A stretch of 64,000 nt of DNA from Streptomyces sp. NBC_01571 (GTDB lineage Bacteria > Actinomycetota > Actinomycetes > Streptomycetales > Streptomycetaceae), in contig NZ_JAPEPZ010000002.1 of assembly GCF_026339875.1 (NCBI RefSeq), positions 434,001 to 498,000 on the forward strand, given 5' to 3'. Position numbers and translations under genes: made by a program. Below are positions 59,744 to 64,000 of the stretch, piece after piece. The notes under the pieces were generated by a model. It saw only the letters and a program-made list of their open reading frames with translations. It did no database searches and was not told the origin of the DNA. Every line of letters starts with the position of its first letter. Position 1 is the first letter of the stretch.

Positions 59744-60847
59744 GTGAGGACAGCACCCATACGGTTCGGCATCGTGGGCAGTGGCTGGCGGGCCGAGTTC
59801 TTCGCCCGACTGGCGAGGCTGCTGCCCGAGCGGCTGGCGGTGGCCGGCGTGGTGACACGTTCGGCCGAGCGCGTTGCCCGACTGGAGGCGGAGTGGGGTG
59901 TACCCGCCTTCCGGACGGTCAGCGAACTGTGCGCCGCTGAACCCGAGTTCGTCATCCCGTCGGTGCCGTGGGAGATCACGCCGCAGGTCGTACAGGAACT
60001 CGTCGAGCGTGCGGTGCCGGTCCTCGCCGAGACTCCGCCGGCGCCCGACGTACGCGGCCTTCGGGAGTTGTGGGATGCCGTGGGGGGCGCGACACGCGCC
60101 GGGGGCGGCGGACTCGTCCAGGTCGCGGAACAGTACACCCTGATGCCCGGCCACGCCGCTCGCACGGCACTCGTACGCGAGGGCGTGATCGGCCGGGTCA
60201 CGTCCGTCCAAGTGTCCTCGACGCACATGTATCACGCGATGTCGCTGATCCGGCACACGCTGGGTGTCGCCTGCGGGCCCGTCACTGTGACCGCCCGGGC
60301 CTTCACCGCCCCGCTCGCCGATCCGCTGTCCCCCGCCGGTTGGTCGGACGATCTCACGCCCAAGGACTCCGTCAACACCCTCGCCTTCCTGGACTTCGGT
60401 GGGGCCCGCACGGGCCTGTACGACTTCACGGACAACCAGTGGTGGAATCCGCTGCGCGCCCGCCGGATCGTGGTACGCGGCTCGCTCGGCGAGATGGTGG
60501 ACGACACGGTGGTACGGATGGCCGATCCGCGCACGCCCGTGGAGTCCCCGCTGCTACGTCGCCGAACCGGGACGGATCTCAATCTCGAAGGCGCGGAGGT
60601 GCACCACATCTCGTTCGACGGACGGGTGGTGTGGCGCAACGACTACCTGGGCGCGAGCTTGTCCGAGGACGATCTCGCCGTCGTGGACCTGCTGTGCCGC
60701 ACGGGGGCATGGGTCCGGGACGCCGGCCCCGAACCGTATCCGCTGGCCGAAGGCTGCCAGGACCATCTGCTGGCGTTGGCCGTCGAAGAGTCGGCGCGTA
60801 CGGGCGCGCCGGTGACGACCGCCGTAGAGGCATGGGCGGCACGCTGA
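59744..60847 (+). CDS. Gfo/Idh/MocA-family oxidoreductase
   Basis: This 367-residue protein has an N-terminal Rossmann fold (RFGIVGSGWRAEFFARLARL, AGVVTRSAERVARLEAEWGV) and the Gfo/Idh/MocA landmark VLAETPPAP, which replaces the usual EKP motif (the Lys is a Thr here). The C-terminal alpha/beta substrate domain begins around VQVAEQYTLMPGHAARTALV. It should use NAD(P) on a sugar or polyol. The missing Lys makes the normal mechanism uncertain. GTG 59744 is the start, with GGGGAGGGA upstream. Confidence 0.85.
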   Translation: MRTAPIRFGIVGSGWRAEFFARLARLLPERLAVAGVVTRSAERVARLEAEWGVPAFRTVSELCAAEPEFVIPSVPWEITPQVVQELVERAVPVLAETPPAPDVRGLRELWDAVGGATRAGGGGLVQVAEQYTLMPGHAARTALVREGVIGRVTSVQVSSTHMYHAMSLIRHTLGVACGPVTVTARAFTAPLADPLSPAGWSDDLTPKDSVNTLAFLDFGGARTGLYDFTDNQWWNPLRARRIVVRGSLGEMVDDTVVRMADPRTPVESPLLRRRTGTDLNLEGAEVHHISFDGRVVWRNDYLGASLSEDDLAVVDLLCRTGAWVRDAGPEPYPLAEGCQDHLLALAVEESARTGAPVTTAVEAWAAR

Positions 60848-61445
60848 TCGCTCCGACCGCGCGCGGTCGGAGCACCGGCTGGACGTCTCCGGGCTCCCCG
60901 CTGGGGACGTAGGCCTCTTACGGGGCGTCCCGTGGCGCGGGCGGAGTTCCCGGCGTCAAGTCCGTGCTGCTGCGACACGCGGCCGAGCAGCAGAGGTCTC
61001 CTCCTGGTCAAAAACCTGTCAGGGGCCTGAGGCTGTCCGGTACTCCTCGGTGATCAGCGCGGCACCGAACGCGATGCGTCGCGGGGTGGAGGGCCGGCCT
61101 CGCACCGGGTGTGTCCGGCGGTCCGACGACGCGGCGAGGTGCCGCAGCTGTCGTCGTGCGCCCACCGGGGACCACCGTGGGAAACGCGGAAGCGATCCGC
61201 CTCTCCGCCTGGTCGAGGCGCCTCTCCGCCTGGTGGAGACGGCCGACGAGATCCTCGTCGAAGCCGCCGTCCACTTCCCCGGATCTCCGGTTCGGGCTCC
61301 AGGGGGATGTCCAGTCGGCCGCGCGCGGTGGCGCACGCCGGACCAGCAGCCTGCTCGCCCCGTACAACAGGGCGGCAACATCTCCCTTCGCCAAGGCCAC
61401 CGCGGTCCTGTCGTGCGCCTCCTGCGGATCTCCGCTGCCTGACGG
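60848..61445. other. Intergenic region with a possible decayed ORF
   Basis: On the minus strand the segment ALAKGDVAALLYGASRLLVR and DGGFDEDLVGRLHQAERRLD looks coding, with a coiled-coil-like AERR repeat. A second protein-like piece, RRIAFGAALITEEYRTASGP, lies in another frame nearer 61030. They may be parts of one small gene broken by a frameshift, but the evidence is weak and I do not call a product. Confidence 0.35.
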
Positions 61446-62111
61446 TCACACCCCGATGAAGCTCACTGTTTCTGCCATGTCCGCCCGCCCAGTGCGCAGA
61501 TGCGGCACGCCTTCCTTCTCGAACCCGACTGCGACACCGCAGAACAGTGCGCGTCCGTCATCGGCTCCGACTGCCTGGGTGACAGTCTTGCGAAACATCG
61601 TCCACATCACCTGGGGACAACTGTGCAGCCCTTCCGCCCGTAGCAACAGCATGACCGTCTGCAGGTACATCCCCGCGTCCCCCCACTGTCCGGGCCCCAT
61701 CGCGCGGTCGAGATAGCAGAACAGTACGACTGGTGCCCCGAACGCCCCCGCGTTCAGGGCGGCGATCTTTTTGGGCCTCTCGGGGTCGTCGCGCTCGATT
61801 CCCAGGGTCGCGTAACGCTGTGCGGCCGCGGCGGTGAAGCGGTCCAGATACGGCGACGTCAAGTCGGCCGGGTACATCGGGTACTCCCGCTCGTCACCCG
61901 GGTCTCCGGCCAGCGCCCTGTCCGTCGCGCGCCTCTTCAGTTCGGCCAAGGGACCGCCGGTCACGACGTACACATGCCACGGCTGGAGGTTCCCGCTCGA
62001 CGGAGCTCGCGCGGCTGCGGACAGCACTCGTTCGAGTATCTCCACGGGTACCGGCTCGTCGCTGAACGCCCGCACGGCCCGGCGGCTTTCCACGGCTTCG
62101 TACACATTCAC
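61446..62111 (-). CDS. Nitroreductase-family protein
   Basis: This 221-residue FMN-binding nitroreductase-fold protein has VESRRAVRAFSDEPVPVEIL, AARAPSSGNLQPWHVYVVTG, a C-terminal GAFGAPVVLFCYLDRAMGPG and GMYLQTVMLLLRAEGLHSCP. The Arg/Ser/Asn residues around the FMN phosphate are present. It probably reduces nitroaromatics or quinones with NAD(P)H. The GTG at 62111 follows GGGAGAA. A decayed small gene may lie downstream. Confidence 0.9.
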   Translation of the reverse strand: MNVYEAVESRRAVRAFSDEPVPVEILERVLSAAARAPSSGNLQPWHVYVVTGGPLAELKRRATDRALAGDPGDEREYPMYPADLTSPYLDRFTAAAAQRYATLGIERDDPERPKKIAALNAGAFGAPVVLFCYLDRAMGPGQWGDAGMYLQTVMLLLRAEGLHSCPQVMWTMFRKTVTQAVGADDGRALFCGVAVGFEKEGVPHLRTGRADMAETVSFIGV

Positions 62112-62562
62112 GTTCTCCCGCCCTCTCCCTCAACAACGGACCACCGCAACCGTATTCAGCGGTCAGCGTCGACCGTCACCCGGCAAGGGCGGTCTCCTGA
62201 CGGGCGGTTGGGTCGTTGATTGGGCTGGGGTGACAGGAGGGTGGCTTCGTCGGCCTGGACGACATCCCCGGTGCCCGCCGGTGACCGGTGCGCCCGGAGC
62301 GTACGGTTGTCCCCGCGGGCGGCGAAGGTCCTGACCGGGTCTCCCGCCGACGCGCCGGTTCGCGAAGGGTGTCGGCACGCAGGACGGCACCACGGGCCTG
62401 GACGTCGGCCGCGGCACACGGCGATGACGATCTCCAGTCCGTGATGTCCGACCAGGGCAGGGGCCGGCGGCGGACTCAGAGGCTGCGTGGCGCCGCTGGT
62501 GGCGCCAGGCCGTCGATGCGCTCTACGGCCGGGGCTCCGCACCGGCTGCCCGGACCGGCCCG
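62112..62562. other. Intergenic region, no intact gene
   Basis: About 450 bases between two minus-strand genes. A minus-strand segment HHGLEIVIAVCRGR vaguely resembles the C-terminus of RsbW-type ATP-binding proteins, but no flanking domain supports it. Confidence 0.4.
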
Positions 62563-63111
62563 TCAGCTCTTCGTACTGCGCTGACGCGCCCGATAAGCGG
62601 CCGACTTGACCCGGCTCCCGCAGGTCTTCATCGCGCACCACTCCCTGCGGTGACCACGCGACCGGTCGAGGTAGACCTGGGTGCACTCGGGTCGCCCGCA
62701 CTCGCGCAGCAACGTCCCCTCATCACCGCCGAGAATCTCGACCGCCTCACGCGCGAGGCCCGCAAGCCCCTGGGAGGCCGACCCGGTGTGGCTCACGCCG
62801 CGCGGGCCGAGCTGCACCTCCACTGGCATGCCGGCCGCTCGCTGGTTCAACGCGGCGACCGCCGCCGCGGGCAGCTCCTCACCCGCGAGGCGCACCACGA
62901 CCAGTTCATAGATCAACTCACGGAGTTCCAAGGCGGCTTTGAGGTCCGTGTCGTTCGCGCCGGGCTCCGCGTCGAGCATCCCGGACTCGACGAACCACGC
63001 GTCGAGCAGCCCGGGAGAGGCGAGCTTCTCCGTGGGCACCGCGTTGCGTCGCGCGCGCAGGGTGCCGACGAAGTCGAGAGGAAGCGTTCCGCAGGGAAAG
63101 GCATGGTTCAC
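62563..63111 (-). CDS. CGNR zinc-finger/ABATE-domain protein
   Basis: This 182-residue protein has an N-terminal ABATE domain (FPCGTLPLDFVGTLRARRNA, DTDLKAALELRELIYELVVV) and a C-terminal CGNR-type zinc finger: RECGRPECTQVYLDRSRGHR then REWCAMKTCGSRVKSAAYRA. The C-x4-C...C-x4-C ligands are visible; the CGNR tetrapeptide reads CGSR. Such proteins are predicted transcriptional regulators. GTG 63111 is preferred as start because it places the ABATE domain at the N-terminus. A 21-bp inverted repeat adjoins the start codon. Confidence 0.85.
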   Translation of the reverse strand: MNHAFPCGTLPLDFVGTLRARRNAVPTEKLASPGLLDAWFVESGMLDAEPGANDTDLKAALELRELIYELVVVRLAGEELPAAAVAALNQRAAGMPVEVQLGPRGVSHTGSASQGLAGLAREAVEILGGDEGTLLRECGRPECTQVYLDRSRGHRREWCAMKTCGSRVKSAAYRARQRSTKS

Positions 63112-63132
63112 GTCACCATATTGACCGGTGAC
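63112..63132. promoter_or_regulatory. Inverted repeat at the CGNR gene start
   Basis: GTCACC and GGTGAC flank a 9-base spacer that is AT-richer than its surroundings, directly upstream of the proposed GTG start. The position suits autoregulation. Confidence 0.5.
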
Positions 63133-63234
63133 AGCCAAATGTGCAACGCGCAACCCCGGCCGCCGACGCGACCCACCGAAACCGTACGATCGCACACGGC
63201 GACCGAAGGGGCGGCTTCTGGGCCTGTGAGTGCC

Positions 63235-63639
63235 TCAGACTATGGGGTGCGGCCAGTGGGCGAGGCCGTCCGGAGTGGGTGGCTGCTGGGTGGCGTCCTG
63301 AGGCGAGTCGTAGAAGTCGTAGATCGGTTGCAGGCTGTTGATCTCGAAGACTCTGCGTATCCGGGGCGAAGGGCAGGCGATGCGGAGGGAGCCCTGGCAG
63401 GCTTTGACGCGTTTGGTGATCCCGACGATGGCGCCCAGTCCCGTGGAGTCGAGGAAGGGGACGAAGCACAGGTCCAGTACGAAATTCCGGTGCCCCTGAT
63501 CGAGCAGGCCGATCGCCGCTTCGCGTATTTGAGGGGCCGTGTGGAAATCGATTTCGCCGTCGACCTCGAAGACGGTCCAGCCGTTGAGGCTGTGGTGGCT
63601 GACGGCTACGGCGCGGTTGCGGATGATGTTCGTTCGCAT
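63235..63639 (-). CDS. STAS-domain anti-sigma-factor antagonist (BldG/RsbV-like)
   Basis: This 134-residue STAS protein has the core VSHHSLNGWTVFEVDGEIDF, NFVLDLCFVPFLDSTGLGAI and RVKACQGSLRIACPSPRIRR. The Ser in FLDSTGLG is at the usual phosphorylation site for an anti-sigma kinase; unphosphorylated protein would release a sigma factor. The C-terminal Pro/His-rich tail of about 30 residues is longer than in BldG. ATG 63639 has GGAGAAAG upstream. No partner anti-sigma kinase is encoded next to it in the window. Confidence 0.9.
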   Translation of the reverse strand: MRTNIIRNRAVAVSHHSLNGWTVFEVDGEIDFHTAPQIREAAIGLLDQGHRNFVLDLCFVPFLDSTGLGAIVGITKRVKACQGSLRIACPSPRIRRVFEINSLQPIYDFYDSPQDATQQPPTPDGLAHWPHPIV

Positions 63640-64000
63640 CTCTGGCTCTTTCTCCGCGGCGGGTACGACTGGAGCCCCCGGCGACGCGCACCTCCGTGAT
63701 GCCAGCTGGTATCGGTATATGTCGCCCTTCGTCCACCATACGAGCCCGCAGGCCGTGGCGTCATCGTGTTCGCGGCCGAGATGCGGATTCGGTTTGCGCC
63801 ACAGGTGTTCAGAGAGGCACCGAAAGGCCCCCGACTACGGACAGTGACGCAGTAGGCCAGCGTGTCAGTGGCCTTGCCCCGCAGGATCTCGGCGGCCTGT
63901 CCGCAGTGAACAAAAGCGGAATGTAGCAGCTCAATCACTCAACGAAGTACCCGATGTCGGGACTGTGCGCGAGTACATCAAAAAGTGCGTGGATGGCTCC
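63640..64000. other. Window end without a recognised gene
   Basis: The last 360 bases hold short frames on both strands without recognisable motifs. From about 63900 the sequence is noticeably less GC-rich, so a promoter or the edge of another gene may lie beyond the window. Confidence 0.4.

Noticed and set aside
61008-61400. 130-codon minus-strand ORF with a coiled-coil-like segment
   Set aside because: Only the first 70 codons look coding and the rest is in the wrong frame; the ribosome-binding site is too far from the start. It is kept only as a possible decayed gene.
62230-62460. Possible C-terminal remnant of an RsbW-like ATP-binding protein on the minus strand
   Set aside because: Only a short segment (HHGLEIVIAVC) resembles the family; no other ATPase box is present, so it is noted but not called.
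63606-63938. 110-codon minus-strand ORF at the window end
   Set aside because: It overlaps the start of the STAS gene, and no motif or ribosome-binding site supports it.
1-64000. tRNA, rRNA, riboswitch or integrase attachment sites
   Set aside because: No cloverleaf-like sequence with a GGTTCGAATCC-type arm, no rRNA stretch and no integrase gene were recognised on reading both strands.

Overview
The window is high-GC actinobacterial DNA, almost certainly a Streptomyces chromosome. Evidence includes strong third-position GC, frequent GTG/TTG starts, ATGA/GTGA/TGATG gene overlaps, a chaplin remnant, a SARP-type regulator, a streptogrisin-type protease, a BldG/RsbV-like STAS protein and DUF4360/DUF6215-type proteins.

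Layout. 1-4.7 kb: the distal end of a contractile injection system (phage-tail-like, eCIS/CIS) operon. It holds a gp25-like baseplate protein, baseplate protein J, tail protein I and a zinc-ribbon/transmembrane/discoidin-like protein that could be the membrane adaptor, and it ends at a UUCG-loop hairpin. 4.8-7.7 kb: a conserved small protein, an NfeD-like OB-fold/flotillin pair and a secreted protein. 7.7-9.5 kb: decayed DNA containing a chaplin pseudogene. 9.5-17.7 kb: small conserved proteins, DUF4360, an atypical SDR protein, a carboxylesterase, CsbD, a P-loop kinase-like protein, and an alpha/beta hydrolase divergent from an MmyB-type regulator. 17.75-23.5 kb: a six-gene oligopeptide-type ABC transporter operon led by a DUF1684 gene, with a recognisable promoter. 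23.5-31 kb: a broken M24 peptidase, a DipZ-type thiol protein, a glutamine-amidotransferase/methyltransferase fusion, an NmrA-like protein, and a membrane protein divergent from a frameshifted MarR regulator. 31-34.7 kb: a lamin-tail protein with a Gly/His repeat tail, a secreted serine protease and a LuxR-type regulator. 34.8-42.3 kb: two AMP-binding enzymes, DUF664, a methyltransferase and a RecQ-like helicase. 42.4-43.9 kb: gene debris (aldehyde dehydrogenase tail, lectin-propeller fragment, broken lipoprotein). 43.9-50.4 kb: two MDR oxidoreductases, two TetR regulators with nearby repeated sites, a secreted protein built of 19-residue repeats, PhzF and an IS5-type remnant. 50.4-64 kb: DUF6215 membrane protein, an alpha/beta hydrolase divergent from a SARP, DUF4142, HIT, DUF899, PhoD, Gfo/Idh/MocA, nitroreductase, CGNR and STAS proteins.

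The most notable items are: (i) the CIS operon end with its membrane-spanning zinc-ribbon protein; (ii) two secreted proteins ending in perfect tandem peptide repeats, one of them divergent from a TetR gene across three copies of a 17-bp element; (iii) several genes broken by very small lesions (chaplin, M24 peptidase, MarR); and (iv) several palindromic or direct-repeat operator candidates next to regulators. No CRISPR array, tRNA or rRNA was seen. All assignments are from reading the sequence; no database search was possible.
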